Positions 13,370-26,666 are shown, counted from the first letter of the stretch. The stretch: DNA of 64,000 bases from Rhea pennata (GCF_028389875.1 NC_084672.1:9102458-9166457), one strand, 5' to 3'. Made by a program: numbers and translations. The notes: generated by a model from the letters alone, not told the origin.

Positions 13370-13475
13370 TTTGTTTTCTTACGCTGTCAGCTCCTTAGGA
13401 CAGACGCTGGTCTATTTAGAGATCTGCAAAGTGCCCATTAGGCTTTTAGACACCATTTTCAGCAAATACATAAGA
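13370..13475 (+). repeat. Possible relic of an ancient amniote retroelement tail
   Basis: The order of a CTCCTTAGGACAG-like segment, a CTGCAAAGTGCCC-like segment about 40 bases on, and a final CAAATACATAA resembles 3' ends of old L2/CR1/MIR-class elements recalled from amniote genomes. The match is from memory and strongly diverged. A repeat-library search would decide it. Confidence 0.25.
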
Positions 13476-16298
13476 GTCCAAAGAGCACTGCAAATCCAGA
13501 TCCAGCAGGCTCTCAAACACCACAGTTCTGCAGCCTGCAAGCCAATACCTCTCCGGCACTGCAGGGAAGGCAGAACAGGCAAAGAGGAAAATTCATTGCC
13601 TTTATTTCCATCTATAAAGCATTTTTGTCCTCACGTGTCACTAACAGGCACTATGCATATTTTGAGCTGGCAATCAAGCCCTATCATAAGAGATGTTTTC
13701 CCTTTTGCTCCTGCTACACTGGCAGAGATCAACACCTCAATGTTTCCTCCAGCAAAAAGGAAGGTTTCCTAAGAGGTGCAAAGTCCCTGGAAGTCATTCA
13801 GTGCACAGTAAGTTTGCTGAGCAGGAGAAAAGCTGGGCAAGAGGAGATAAAGCAGAAAAAGAATTAGTTCCTTGTGGCAGCAACAGCCAAGAAAGGGATG
13901 TAGAGAATAAAAGGTGCCAATGTCACCAAGTGGTTGCATAGCTGTGTCTCAGGCTGATCCAGCACTGCACCCAGTTCTCTCTGCCTGGCACCTTTTACAT
14001 TGCCAAGTTTTAGAAGGTGAAATTATAATCAGCCTTTTATGGTTCTAGTGTACAGAGGTAAATGTCTGCCCAAAGCACAAGGCAAAGCTATGTGTTTTTC
14101 CAGTAGCTTCAGCTTCCAGTGCATATATTTTGCCTTTTTTGCAGTATCCATACCAATCACAGAGGGATCCCCTTGCCTCCAAAGCACCAATGTTTTTCTG
14201 GATGCCCCCCCACACACACTTCTGTGCAGAAACATCAGTCTGAAACTGCTGGGCTGGAGTGGCCAAATCCTTCCTATGAGGCAAGCAGGCTGGAAATGAA
14301 ATTCGGCTCTTCCCAGCACTTTTCATTTATGGGATGGTTTAGGCTACTGCTCAGATGGCATTTCCTGAGCATGAGCTGTTTGCTGTGAGTGGTACAGACT
14401 CACTTCTGGCTCCTGGCCAGAGCACTCCACCTACTGCACACACCACTGCTCCCAACACGCACAAGCCGTGTCATGCTAATCATCAGATGGGTTTGGCCCT
14501 AGAAACGTCAGCTCCCTGCACACTCAGAGGGAGGACAGTTTCCCTTACAAGCCAAAACTCAAGAGGCTGTTTTAATAGCCCGCAGCCTGGTTTGCACTCA
14601 CAAACACACATGCTCACTCCCAGCCATTTCTGCTCCTGCACCAGAAGGTATAACCAAACCCCCCTGTCGTTGTTCTCTGTAACAGGGAGCAAAACTCCCA
14701 CTAAATTTCACTAAATTCCTTCTTCCCTTTCTGGAGATGCAGCACTTTCTCCACCCCTTTCCTTCTTCATGCAGTAACCTTGAAAGCTCAGCAGTTTGGA
14801 TTCCACTACCATATCCACCTGGAAATTGGTACTGTTACCTATTCAATTTTATTCTACTGTAGTTCTCAGATCTCAGCCCTCACTGAAATATGTATTCTAG
14901 TATGAAAAACTGCCATAGGTCTTTTTTCCCCCCTCCTGGCAAGAAAGGTGCAGCTAAGTGTTTTGTTTGGTTTGCCACATGACATGGGCCAGACATGGTA
15001 AAGACAGCACCCTTCTAAACACCTGAGCTTCTTTCAGGCCACAGAAGTCTCCAACAGCCCCAAGAATTTAAAGTAAAGAACTTGCCTAGAGCTTCAATAT
15101 TGTTTTGCAGAATTTTCCTGCAGTTTGCCTGTGTCTAGAATAAACCACCATGTTACAACTGGAATCAGTTCAATTGCAATTACCAACCAAACATGTTCTT
15201 CAAATGCTTTGATAAGAGGCTAATACAGGAAGTGCATATAGTAAGCCTATCATGTACCTTGATCACAAGCATAACTCAGCTATATTCAGACATACCAACC
15301 CTTGACCCAGCAGGGTCACCAGTGAGTTTAGTAACTTGGTTGACCAAGTGCTATCAGCTCGTATCTGTAGTGTGAAGAGACACGATGAGAGCTGGCTGTG
15401 GGAGTGTGGTTTTCTGTTCTGACATTTTCATGCTCAGTCCTTCCTCAGAGCTCTCATCTTTTCAGTGACTCAGGCTATGGAAGTTAGTCATCTGTGTAGA
15501 TATACAACCCTCTGGAAAATGTGACTTGCTCCTTGAGAGCTTTCTCTACGTAGGAAGCTCCAACTCCCAGTAAACAACAGAAAACAAAATGTCTGCGATT
15601 AGGGAAAGGATTTTTCCATCCAGTTATATAAAGTGACCATTAACATAGCCAGATGATACTAGGAATACAACACGTGGTGCTTTTGGGATACTACCAGAAA
15701 AGGAAGTTTATAAACATCACGTTGCAGACTTTTTTAAGTGCTGTTTGTTTTCCTCCAGTGCTTCCAGACCTGCAAGGTCTGCTTATCAAGAGCACATTTT
15801 GCTGTCCCTGTTACATGTCGCACCCGGTGCAAGGAGCCAGATGGGCCCCTCTGCGCCCTGCCCAGGGCCAGGGGCATGTCCTGCCCGCTCCTGCGGAGAA
15901 CCCAGACTCCAGCTCGCAGCCCAGCACAAGGCTCACGACACCCAAGTAATATCAGTGCGTCAGCGCCAACAAGGCTTCCGAGCATGGAATAGCAATGCTG
16001 CTGACCAGCATGAGGGCTACGCAGCAACTAACATCCTTCCTGAATGACCAGCCTTCGGGCCTCCCAGCTGGTCAGGTTCGCCCAGTATCGCTAAGGGGTG
16101 AGCAGGCCCCACAGCAGGAGTGCTCCGCAGGGTTTCCATGTCGTGTTCCTCCACAACGATCGGCAGCAGGAAGGCAGCAGTCACCCTCCCCGGTCACCGC
16201 CCGCGCCGCCCTCCCAAATCGACTCCAACCCCACCGGACAGCCGCGCTCTGTCATGGCGCCGGCAGCCTCGCCTCCCCACACGCGCCGCCCGCGGACG

Positions 16299-16485
16299 CC
16301 AATCACCGCCCACCGTCTGACTGAAAGACGGCCCAGCCAATGGAGCCTCAGGGGTCCGCCCCCCTGCGTCACAACCAGCCAATGGGGCCCGTGCCGCTCT
16401 GCTGCGGCGCGCTTCCACCCTCAGCCCGCCTCCTGGCCAATCCGCCAGCGAGTTTGGACGTGAGTGGCGTGGCGACGCGGCCAAT
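16299..16485 (+). promoter_or_regulatory. ABHD2: Array of five CCAAT boxes
   Basis: CCAAT occurs at 16299-16303, 16337-16341, 16379-16383, 16437-16441 and 16481-16485, all on the plus strand, with start-to-start spacing of 38, 42, 58 and 44 bases. All but the first have a purine-purine-CCAAT context (AG or GG), typical of NF-Y sites. Multiple NF-Y sites at such spacing are a known feature of TATA-less promoters. Binding is inferred. Confidence 0.75.
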
Positions 16486-16499
16486 CGGGCGCGCGGGCG

Positions 16500-16590
16500 G
16501 TTGCTAAGGGGGCCGCGGCCGCGGGGCCCGGCCGCAAACGGGTGGGAGCGGCGGTTGGAGGCGCGGGCGGCCGCGCCGCCGGGCCTGCAG
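16500..16590 (+). other. ABHD2: Candidate non-coding exon 1 of ABHD2
   Basis: The coding exon at 26667 has an acceptor seven bases before its ATG (AG at 26658-26659), so at least one 5' UTR exon must lie upstream. In the CpG island the best donor is CAG followed by GTGAGG at 16591, about 105 bases downstream of the last CCAAT box. An alternative donor, CGG followed by GTGAGC at 16994, would give a longer exon. The transcription start is not visible and the 5' limit given is nominal. Confidence 0.4.
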
Positions 16591-19500
16591 GTGAGGCGCC
16601 GGCGGGCGGGGGCCCTTCGCCGCGCGGGGGCGGCCGCCGCCTCGGCGGGCCCTGCCGGGCGCCCCCGGCGCCGAGACGGGGGGCGGCGGCGGCGCGTTTC
16701 CTTCCCCCGTGGCCTGGTGGCGGGGCGCGGGCCCTCCGCCGTGCCTGCGCGCAGCAGCGCGGTGACCGGCCGGGGCTGTGGCCGCCGTCGGCGCTGGCCG
16801 CGCTCCCCTGCGGGCGCCTCTCCCCGCCCTCGCTGGCGTTTAGAGGTTTGCCCGGGGCCTCTCCTGGGAGAGCAGCAGCGGTGCTGGCGGCAGCCGCCGC
16901 TCTTCGTGGGGATCAAAGGTCCGCGCGGGGGCGGGGAGCGCCTGGCCGGGGGCCGCGGCCCCCCGCGGCAGGGCCGGCGGTGCTGGCGCTCGGGTGAGCT
17001 AGAGCAAGGGCAGTGGCAGCCGCGTTTGGTGTGGCGTCTGACAGCCCGCACCGCTTCCGCTCCTCGCAGCGGTCTCCTGGGCCCTGACAGTGTTTTGCAG
17101 CAGCTCTAGCCTCGAACACTTGTTAAAACCTGCTGTTCAGCCTATGTGACAGTGCTCTGTCCACTTTGTTTTATACTTCTGTGTGTAACTCAGTGATTTC
17201 TTCCAGCATTGTGTTTGTGTATCACAGCTGATGCATGACAGCTGGTGAGTCCATCACCTGACACTGTAGCCATTTTTAAAAGGTATATTTGCAATGGCTT
17301 TGTTAGTGCTCTCATAGCTGGATGAACTCAGTTCTGCAGTTGCATCCTGCCATAGATCATTTCAGGAGATTCTCAATAGCTTCCTCTTATTGCTGCTGTA
17401 CAACTGTCACTAGTGTGGTAAGTACTAGGATTCCTGTCAGTCCCTTGCAGATTGCTGTTCTGCTTCTAGACTGCTGGTATGTCCTTCTGGAATAACTGAT
17501 TAATAAGGAACAAGCAATTAACTGGTACAATGTGTTCATTTGACATACCCTGTTTATCAGTGATTATCTTACTAAGTGATATTGTTAATGCTGCTTCTGC
17601 TGACACATTCTTTATTTCCTTACTGACATCATGGTCATAGTTCAGTTATTTGAGTTTTTAATATCTTATTTTCAGACCTTCTCTTAAAATTCTTGTTTCC
17701 TTTGCCTATATGTTGGGGGGATTTTTGTTACTGGCAACTAGTCTTTGACTATCCCATTGTTCTCTTTTCTTGTTTTTTCTACTTCAGCTTCTTTATGCTT
17801 GTTGAGCTCTCATATCACAAGAGGAGCTTGAATAAATTCTCTTGTCACTTCTTGGATCAGTGGGTGTGCAGCCTCTTTTATTATTCCAGCCATCATTTAT
17901 TTTGATCTTGAAGTCAAAGGTAAAAACAGGAAGGATATTAAAGAACTGCAGGCTAATTTATGGACTTCTGTTTTTCTGCTTTATACTTAAATGCTTGTAA
18001 TTTGACTGTATTACCTTGACAGTTCAGTATTATTGAGTGAGTGAGCCTGGAAGAGGATGAGGGTGTCCTAAGACTGTGCTGGAGGTTGTCTTATGTAGGA
18101 GTGAAATAGATTTTCCCCTCTAGCCTTCAGAGATGTGGAGATCAGGGGTTTTATCTTCCATCTTGCAAAAACTGTTTCTTAACAAGTTAACTGAACTAAC
18201 TTGCTTCACTTTTCTTGTAAGAGCTATATTTTTTTGTTCATTAATAATAGTAGCTTAGGCTTTTAATGTTCATAAAGCTGCTCTATCAGTTTTTTCATGG
18301 GAATAGAGGGGGGAAATCCAGATATTACAGCACAATGACCATTTCAGTGCATTAATGTTGTATAATAGGGAAGTAAAGATGACAATGATGCCAACATGAT
18401 GCCTCTTTGAGAGGCATATTGAGAAGTTACCCAGATCTCCTACGTTCCAACTCTTCTTTTGGTTGTAATTTGATACACTGTAGAAAATGATGGCTTTAGA
18501 GCAGTGATTAAAACCTTCCATAGTTTAACCTCACTTGATAATGGAAGTGTTCTGGGTGCTGCTGGATTCATGGTCTCCTGTTACTCCTCTTTCTTGCTCT
18601 CTACCTCCTACTTCTCCATCCTTACTTCACTCTGCCAGCTCTGGCAATTCCAGAACTTGGATTAAATTAAGAAACCCAGCAGGATTTGGCAAAGTCTCTG
18701 TAGGGATCTGTGCATTGTAGTCTTTGCTTCTAACTCATGGTGTATGGTGCTGGTGCCACCTGTAGCTGTCTCTGCTGAAACTCAGCAGAGCTTACTTGCT
18801 TGGGCTTTGGCAAGCACATCAAACACCATGGAAGCCAGTGTCATGTAGTGACTAGTTGGGTGTGGAAGAGACAGCTCAAAACAGATAAAAACTAGCAAGT
18901 ACAAACCAGATTCTTAGCTCTAGCTGGCGTTGTTGAAAGCTCTAGTACCTGTGTCTTTCTATAACTGGAACAATTTAACATACATCATTAAATGCCAGTT
19001 TGCCTTCCTGGTCCTTCTCTTGACAACAACTTTAGATTAACATTGCTGCTGGAATATTAGAAACAGGGTGAGTTATCATGGAAAAAGCAAATTGACTTTA
19101 ATTGTTACATTAGAAATAACTGGTGGCTTCAGGTGCTCTGAAACTAGTGTTGTGGACTCTCCAGCAAAAGCCTAAGTCTGAGTTCTGTTTGTGTTAGTCT
19201 TCATCTGAAGTTTTGAATTTGTTTTGGAAACTTTTATTTTATGTGTTAGTGTAGCTCTAGCTAGCTATTTTTCATGAGCACTATATAGCAACTATTTCTA
19301 TATGAAAAATGGATTTGTATAGAAGTGCTTGCTCTTCAAGAGCTATTTAAGTTGGAAGTTAAGCTTATATGCAGTTAAAAATATCTGATCAAAAACAATT
19401 GACTGAACTGAGTACTAAGCAATTGATTTAATTTCAGTGTGCACGGACAGTCTGTCCTTTTTACAGAAAAGACAAAGGTCCCACTTACCCAATGTATGTG

Positions 19501-21348
19501 GGTGGCAATGATGCTAACCTAGTAAGGCAGCTGTCCTAGCCTCTTTCAGATGTAGGAAGGTTTTTTTTTTTTTGCCCGGAGGCTTGTCTTTTCTCCAGTT
19601 TTATCAGTTGACTTGATGGGGGAAAAAAAAACTCTGACTACTAGCCTTACTTTGCCAGCATCAGAGAGCACTAATTAAAAATGCTTTGCAAGACAGTTTT
19701 GCACTGTCCTTGTGCTCGAAACATCTGTTGTGCTTGCGCTCTGTTAGAGATAGCAGCAGTGGAAGGAAGTGTCATAGTCCTCAATGTAGCAAAGGCTGTT
19801 TTTCATCAGTATCTGTAGGCTCACCAGGGAGAATAGTTGCCTAAAGCTGGGAGGTTGGCTTTACTGTTGAGAAATACTTGAGTTTCTCATTATCATTGGT
19901 TCAGCCTGACTACAATAAATAGCACATACAGCTTCCTCTATCAGTTTGGACTGAATTCCTGTAAACACTAAAGCCTTCTGAAGCTTCTTATGTACTTGCT
20001 GCTCAAATATTTGCTATTAAAACTGAGTGCTAGTCCTATCCAGGGTGTTGAGTACTCCAGAAATATAATATGGACTCCCTGCAGAAAAGGATCAGCTGGG
20101 AAATGGCTGGCTGCCAATGAGATGTTCAATTTTTAACAGTTAATCCTAATTCTCTCCTGGGTTCTAAATTATTTATCTGCTTCACATTAAGATGCAGGAT
20201 CCAGAAAGATTAAACTGAGGATGTTCAGGTCTGGCTGTCCTTTGACTAGAACACCCTCTTTTATGAAGTATTGGTTGGGCATGTGTTAATATAAAAAGCT
20301 TGTGCTAAATGAAGAAAGCAGATTAGCAGTGTCTGTTAAGGTGAATATGCTTAGTGGAGGAGAAAACTTCCTAAAATGTATGACACATCCCTAACTGCTA
20401 TTCAGATTCTCTCCCCTCAACTGGAAGGAAGAGAATCTAAATTTAACTGTTTAAACTTGGACTTGCTGATGATTGCTAGTGTGTCAAAAAAAATCTCAGC
20501 TCACTTTAATGAGTGTTGTATTAAATCTGAGTATTCTTTAATTGGTGTAGGTGTGTATTGGTCTTTGTGTTTAATTGTGTAAAATACTGTTGCTTATTTT
20601 CAAATGTAAAGATGTGAACTTAACTTCACTAGCATCTGTCATGAGCAGACTGAGTGAATGACTGTAGATCTCTTTACACCTGTGCAGCAGAGTTTTCTGT
20701 GGCCAGAAACAAGTTAAGCAGCAGGTTCAAAGACTTCAGACTGGAGTGGCACATCATCTTTTGATAATGTATTGATGTTTTCTGACCAATTGATTTTTAG
20801 TTGTCTGTTTAAGCACTGCTTGCTGTCTTGGCTTGTGCTTTGATGCTTTTTCTCTGCTATAGCCTGGCATGGAGCACGCTCCCCATTTACTCAGCAGTGA
20901 GCCATGTTGCTAACCAAAGAACAGCTGTAGTGTGCTTGGACTCCAGACTCCCGGTACTCATCTGAAAAATACATCTGAGCTCTGTGACAGTGTGAGGAAA
21001 GGAATGATTGAAATCTGAGGACAAATGAGACTTGGATAGTATGACCCTGTATTTCAAAATATGGTGAAGGAACAGAATAAACTCTTAAGTCTATAATACA
21101 TTTAATGTTATTCCATTCAGCTATTTGTGGCTTAATGCTAGCAGCATCTTGCCTGCAGCTTTAGCACAGTAGCGTTCAGCCAGCAGTGCTGAGCGTGCAC
21201 TGCTTGGTACTCTAGAACTTGTTTCTTCAGCTTATATTGAGCTTGATGCTACCTGCTGACAGAAGGTCATGCGATAGGTAAGTTGCATCTGCTTAGGCTG
21301 TAAGACCATGGAAAAGTGTTGGCCAGTATTGCCTTTCTCCCCTCACCT

Positions 21349-21349
<1 letters not shown>

Positions 21350-21385
<36 letters not shown>
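21350..21385 (+). repeat. poly-A run (36 A)
   Basis: Thirty-six consecutive A lie in ABHD2 intron 1. I saw no target-site duplication and no retroelement body directly upstream, so it is best read as a homopolymer tract, though it could be the tail of a decayed insertion. Confidence 0.9.
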
Positions 21386-21387
<2 letters not shown>

Positions 21388-24300
21388 TTAAGCTTGAGCT
21401 CTTCTGCAGAAAGCAGAAGAGCAGAAGACCTAACCTGTAGGAGACAAGGAGCAGTTAAGATGTTGCAAAGTGGTACATCCTTGCAGTAACAGATGAATCG
21501 TTTAAATAACGTGAGCCTTTTCTTTGAGATAAGATGCACTTAACTGATTTCTGTGGAGCAATCAGAGCCTTAATGGTCTTGCCTAAGTTTAATCTTGTAC
21601 ATCAGAGGTGCGTGATAAGTTAATGCAGTGTTTTTAGTCTGTCTGTGACAAGCAGGAACCAGCTATGTTGCTATGTAAATTCCAGTATATGTATTACCTT
21701 TCTTGTAAGATGAAGTGCAAAAACTACATGTCATGCATTAGAATCATTTTGATCAGTTAAAATGATCCTGTGAAGAAACAAAAGTAGTTCCTGGTAGTTG
21801 GAAGGAAGTGAAGTTTTCAGGGTTTGTTTGACTGTGAATTAGCCTTCCTGGGGAAATGAAAGAACAAGTGTTTTTGGCCCTGTGACTGTAGAATTGTCTT
21901 CAGGTGCTTTCTCAAGCAAACTGCCTCGGAATGCATACCCACACCTCCCTGGTGCTTGACATCTACTCTGAAAGTGTCAGACTTCTCAAAGTCGCCGAAA
22001 AAATGTTGAAGGCACCTGTCTGTTGCTGTAACATGAGGCACCATCAACACAAACTTTGTCCCTGTATCCTCAGAGTACCCCTAAATTTAGTACATGAGTC
22101 AAGTATTGTATCTGTAAAGGTCATATTTCAGTGAAGGCACTAGCCAAGAAATTCTTGTTGGAATGTGGTGTAAACAGTACCTGCTGCTTGCCAACCAGGC
22201 AAATCCTGGCCTGGCTGCTAGCTTTGGCACAAGGCAGAAGAGGGCTTAAACCAATGAGTTCTATGTGCTGTCCAAATAATGTTTTGTGATAGGACATGTC
22301 ACTGTGCCCTGTTTATTTGGAGATAAAATCATCAGATATCAGATGATGAAACTCTAGTGGGCTTGGCGAGACTCTTGATGACTCTGAAGGAGGCTATACT
22401 TTATCTCTAACTTTTCTTTGAAACCTAAGACTAAATGCTTGAAGTGCTCACCTAATTCTTATTAGTTTCCTCTAACTGTTTTAAAGTCTGAGCCTTAATT
22501 GGTTGTTTAAGTGGCCGGAAGCATGGAGCAGTATCGTATGATCTCGGTATTTGCTTTGCACCTGTTCTCTTCTGAGCTACTACTGAAGATAATAGAAGGT
22601 TCTTGATGTGTCAAGCATGTTTAGGTTAGATACTATATTGAAATAGTGTGATGCTTTGCTTTGTATCCCTAAAACTATGGGGCTACTGGTAGTATAGCCC
22701 TAAAATACATATATCTATAACTCTTTGCAGAGCTTGGTAGCTAAAGTAGCAATTCAGGCTTAGCACTTCATATAAAAATGCTTTTTCACTTTTACTGAAA
22801 AATGCTGGCAGAAGACAAGATACTGGACAGTACAATAAAGCTGTACTGTTTAAAAAGCTGGTACTAAACGTGCATGCCCCATGGAGCAATGGGAGTGAAG
22901 TGACTTCCATCTGTGGATGAGCCTTGTCTCCGTAGGAAACCTGCAACTGTGTGCAAGTCTCAGATTTGTCCATAATGACTCCACTCCACATTCTGATGCG
23001 TATCTTAGTGAAGGTACCTAGTGTCCTTTAAGGGTTACTTGAGGAATTCCCTGTAGCTCTCCTGGCTTTTGTAGTACCCATTTCTGTTCTAATCTGAAAA
23101 AGTAGGATGTTGAGTTTTTTTCCTCACTACACTTGTATAGGTGCTTTGTTAAAACAGTGCTAAAATGATTCTTCCCTGTAGAGTGACTTCCAACTTTTTT
23201 CCTTGATGAAAGGAAGAATGAGAAGACTTCATAAATCTAGCACTTTGCAAGTTAAGTTTGGAGTTAGCCTCCAATCACAAATAGAATTAAATATATCAAT
23301 TGAAACATCTGTTGCTAACTTCATCTCGCTTGCTAAAAGTGAATCCAGTGTTCTGTACACAAAGAGCAATTGTCTGTTTGTTCGTATTAATACTGACCCA
23401 CTTAGAGGAGATTCTAGATTAAATTTTGACTAGCTGAACACTGTAGTTATCTGTCCTCTTTTTGTAAACCCTGAAGTTATTAGGTCAATGCAAGAAGGAT
23501 TTAACAAAATGGAAGGTGACCTCATCTGTGCTTGAAAAAGGGGAGGTATTTGTCCTAAGTGATTAGAGGCAGAGCTCTCAAATCCATTTTATATGTTAAA
23601 CCTTTAAAATTTCAGAGCTGAGTACTCTGGCTCAGCTCCTGCAAATCTGCTCTGGCTGAGAGAAGTCCGCCTAGGCATTCAGAAATGTCAGGCAGCCGCT
23701 CTAGGAAGTGCCTTAAGTGTCACAGTTGAAACTGTGGGACACTTAAAAATTTAACCTCACAGGCTAGATTAGCTGCTTAGTTAATCACTACACATACTTG
23801 ATAAGCAGATGTAACAGCAGCAGTGCCATCTTCATTTATGTACAGACTAACCTGAAGCTTTAGATAAGATGTTGACAAATGCCCAAGTCTTAAGCACATG
23901 TGAGGTGCTTCAAGAACTTCTAAAATGCATTCACTTAATTCCCTCTAGAAGAGGAAAAAGACTAAGTGTCAAAAGGATAGCGCTGTTTTATTAGCAAGTT
24001 GATTTTTGTTCTCGGAAGAACTCCAAGCTAGTATGGTTTGGTTCTAATTACAAAAGAAATGGACAAAAACTGGATATAGAAGTGTCACAATGTGAGGTGT
24101 TTGAAGTCTGAAGACTGGTGGGGAGAAGAGTTGGAATTAAAACTTCGTTTGCATCAGTTATATTGAGTCATTAGTAGAAAATGTTAATGATTGGTCATGC
24201 TGAATTTTAACTTTAATCAGTGATATGAAAGCTGTAGAACAGAACTATCATAAAATCCAGCTGACAAAGGTCTTGGAGATGCTAATATAAACATTACAAG

Positions 24301-25740
24301 TAATATTTCTAAATGAAACAGTGATGGAAAGATAACAATTTTAGATGGGGAAGCGCCTGGTTGTCCTTTAGTCACTGACTATTCAGGAGCTTACTCTTTC
24401 TTCTGGCACTTTCAATGAAAAGTCAAACTTTATAGTTTGCCTCTTGACTGTTGCTTCTAAGTTGGATGTAATGTTGGTAAACTTGTTTTAAGGGTGAAAA
24501 TAAGAACATTGTATTAGAATAATGAGCATTTGAATTCTTCATTTTGACATGAAGCTGATAATCTCTTGATCAGAAGTATAAATGTTTGCTTTTATAGTCT
24601 CACTCTTTTGGTGAAGCTCAGAGTTGGAAAATAAAAGCTTCCAAATTCTCCAGGGTTAGTGTCTCTGCTTTCCTCACCTCCGTTCTCCTACAACACAAAC
24701 AGCTGTGGTGGCATAAACTTCCATCCAACATGCGGTTAATCAATAGCTGATGTTGGACTTACTTTCTTCCAAGGGATTTTGGTGCAGCTGCATTGGGTAC
24801 AGACAGTACTTCTGAGGCTTCCTCATTCTTACTGGCAGAAGAGTAAGGCTTTTGTATGGCCTCTTATTGGCTTATTTTCTGAGTCAGAAATACAGGTCTC
24901 AAAGGAGCAGATAGAGCTCTGAAGCTTTTGCCTGGAAGCTCTGATTCCAAATCAGCTTATTATGCCTATAGGGAATCAGAAGTGCTAACTGTAAATATTG
25001 CTTACATTTTAGTTACAGGCCTAAAGCTATATTGTGTTCATTGGCATTATCAAATTTTTGTAATAGTCTTTGTATGTGCACAAGTGCTAATTAAGCAGCT
25101 TTGTCTGAGCCTCCTGATGGAGGCTCACCATCTTGATGTGTGGTGATAGTATAATTTCTCGATGCAAGTGTAGAAACAGCAGAGCCTGTTATACAAGGTT
25201 CTATTTATAAAAGTTACACTTTTTAATCGTGTGTAAAAGTAGCAGGAAACTTCTGGTCTGACTTAGCATTGCAGTAACAGCATAGATGCTATCAAGTTGA
25301 GGAGAGCAGTGGCCTACCACTTCAAGTCCTTTAAATATTAAGAGATTTGAGGTACCTTTTTGTAACTAGGGACAGTTTTACTGTATTGCTAAGACTCTGA
25401 CTATATGCCTTTCTATGAAGTCCATAGCCCTGCTCTGGTGTTCTGTAGCAACCTCATCTGAAGTTGTACCGATTCTTGTTACTACTTCCTGTATCTCTTC
25501 TCATGAGGATATTTGCCTGCTGCAGTTGAGAGAATTAGTATGCTATAGGCAACTGATATAATTTGAAATTTGTCAATAGGCAAAAGATTTGTAATCATGA
25601 GCATATCAAAAAGTGGCTATGACTGAATATAAACCAATTAAAATGTCTGTGATAGGACCTCTACATAAATTTTATGTTCTTATCTTCCAATAGAGATTCA
25701 GCTTTATATTAATAGATTTGCATGCTTTGTCTTCCATCTG

Positions 25741-25749
25741 CAGGTAACT
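25741..25749 (+). promoter_or_regulatory. ABHD2: Candidate recursive splice site (juxtaposed acceptor/donor)
   Basis: A pyrimidine-leaning stretch with CTTTGTCTTCCATCTG is followed directly by CAG and then GTAACT. That is a 3' splice site abutting a 5' splice site with no exon between. Such zero-length exons allow stepwise removal of long introns. This intron is only about 10 kb, short for the known vertebrate cases, so chance is quite possible. Confidence 0.25.
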
Positions 25750-26666
25750 TGACTAGCAGGTGGAACCAGACAGTAAAAGCTGCATCTACTGAGACCTACC
25801 GATTACTACCTTGAAGAAAGTGACACTGGTAAAACTTTGCTTGTTAATTACTCTCATTTGGCTTAACCAGGTAGTTGAAGAAAGGTGAAGACCAAGGCAA
25901 AAACCTGCTCCTTCAGTGCAGATGAAATCTAACTGTAGCCAGTTACTTGAGTCATCTGTGTTTTTCAAAAGAAACAATTTTGTGAGCTGATCCAGCTATC
26001 AAAGTGGAAGGATGTTTTAGTTCTGTGACTAGATTTTCTTTTTTTCTCTCCTTTACACTGAAGTCCTTGAAGGATTGGATATAATCCTAGTTCTTTAGCT
26101 GCAGAATTGCATTGAATTAAAATATACAAGTGACTGCCTTAAATACCTGCAGGTGTTAGTACCAATATTCTCATTGCCTTGCAGAAGTCAGACTGAGAAA
26201 ATAGCACAGTAGTCCTTTCAAGTTCCCCTTCTCAGCTTGGCTTGTACATCTGGGAAGAAACACATCCGAAGCTGCTGATCTTACCTCATAGAAGATGAGT
26301 GGAAAGCCAGGTTATTTGGGTTAGACACTAGGGATCCTGGCCAAGATTGACTGACTAGAGACTGTAGGGTTTGACACCTGAGACACTGCTGCAATTCTAG
26401 TGCAGTGCTGATTAGGAATGAATCTGCCCAACTCATCATCCAGTCTTTATTTGTTGTGATGGTCAGAGTCTTCAGAGCAGTACAGAATAAACTTTCTTTC
26501 ATTTAAAAATTGCTCATAAAAGGTGGTATCTAGTATTTTTGTAGTAGTGTTAACTGACAACTTAATGTGTCTGGTGTGGTTTTATAGTTAACATGGCAAT
26601 TGACATTGATTCTAAACAGTCTATTGCAAAGATTAAAGATTTTTTTTTTTAATCCTCAGGTTCAAA

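Larger units (their letters stand above)
2421..16200. other. Intergenic interval between MFGE8 and ABHD2, no convincing gene
   Basis: About 13.8 kb separates two divergent promoters. Open frames here (for example about 163 codons at 11348-11839) are low-complexity, Pro/His/Thr/Ser-rich and carry no recognisable domain. I saw no exon-like frame with flanking splice sites that I could name, and no tRNA or rRNA. It holds a pyrimidine-rich tract (10246-10440), a small 12-bp tandem (7407-7435), a possible conserved AT-rich element near 6950-7130 and a possible ancient retroelement relic near 13370-13475. Enhancers for either flanking gene are to be expected but cannot be proved from sequence alone. 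Confidence 0.6.
16200..17050. promoter_or_regulatory. ABHD2: CpG island, ABHD2 promoter and first exon region
   Basis: CG dinucleotides become dense from about 16190 and fade after about 17050, between CpG-poor flanks. The island lies about 10 kb upstream of the first coding exon of ABHD2 and on its 5' side. It contains five CCAAT boxes, a CRE-like TGCGTCA (16365-16371) and two good splice donors (16591 and 16994). There is no TATA box. Extent was judged by eye. Confidence 0.85.
16591..26659 (+). other. ABHD2: ABHD2 intron 1
   Basis: About 10 kb of CpG-poor, AT-richer DNA with no frame that looks like a coding exon. It contains a 36-base A run (21350-21385), shorter T runs near 19561, and a CAG/GTAACT site at 25741-25749 that could be a recursive splice site or a boundary of an unannotated leader exon. 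The acceptor at the 3' end is a T tract followed by AATCCTCAG. Confidence 0.7.

Noticed and set aside
16194..17051. Long frames on both strands over the right CpG island (up to 285 codons)
   Set aside because: Low-complexity Arg/Pro/Ala/Gly composition, several overlapping frames and no domain; explained by the stop-poor CpG island.
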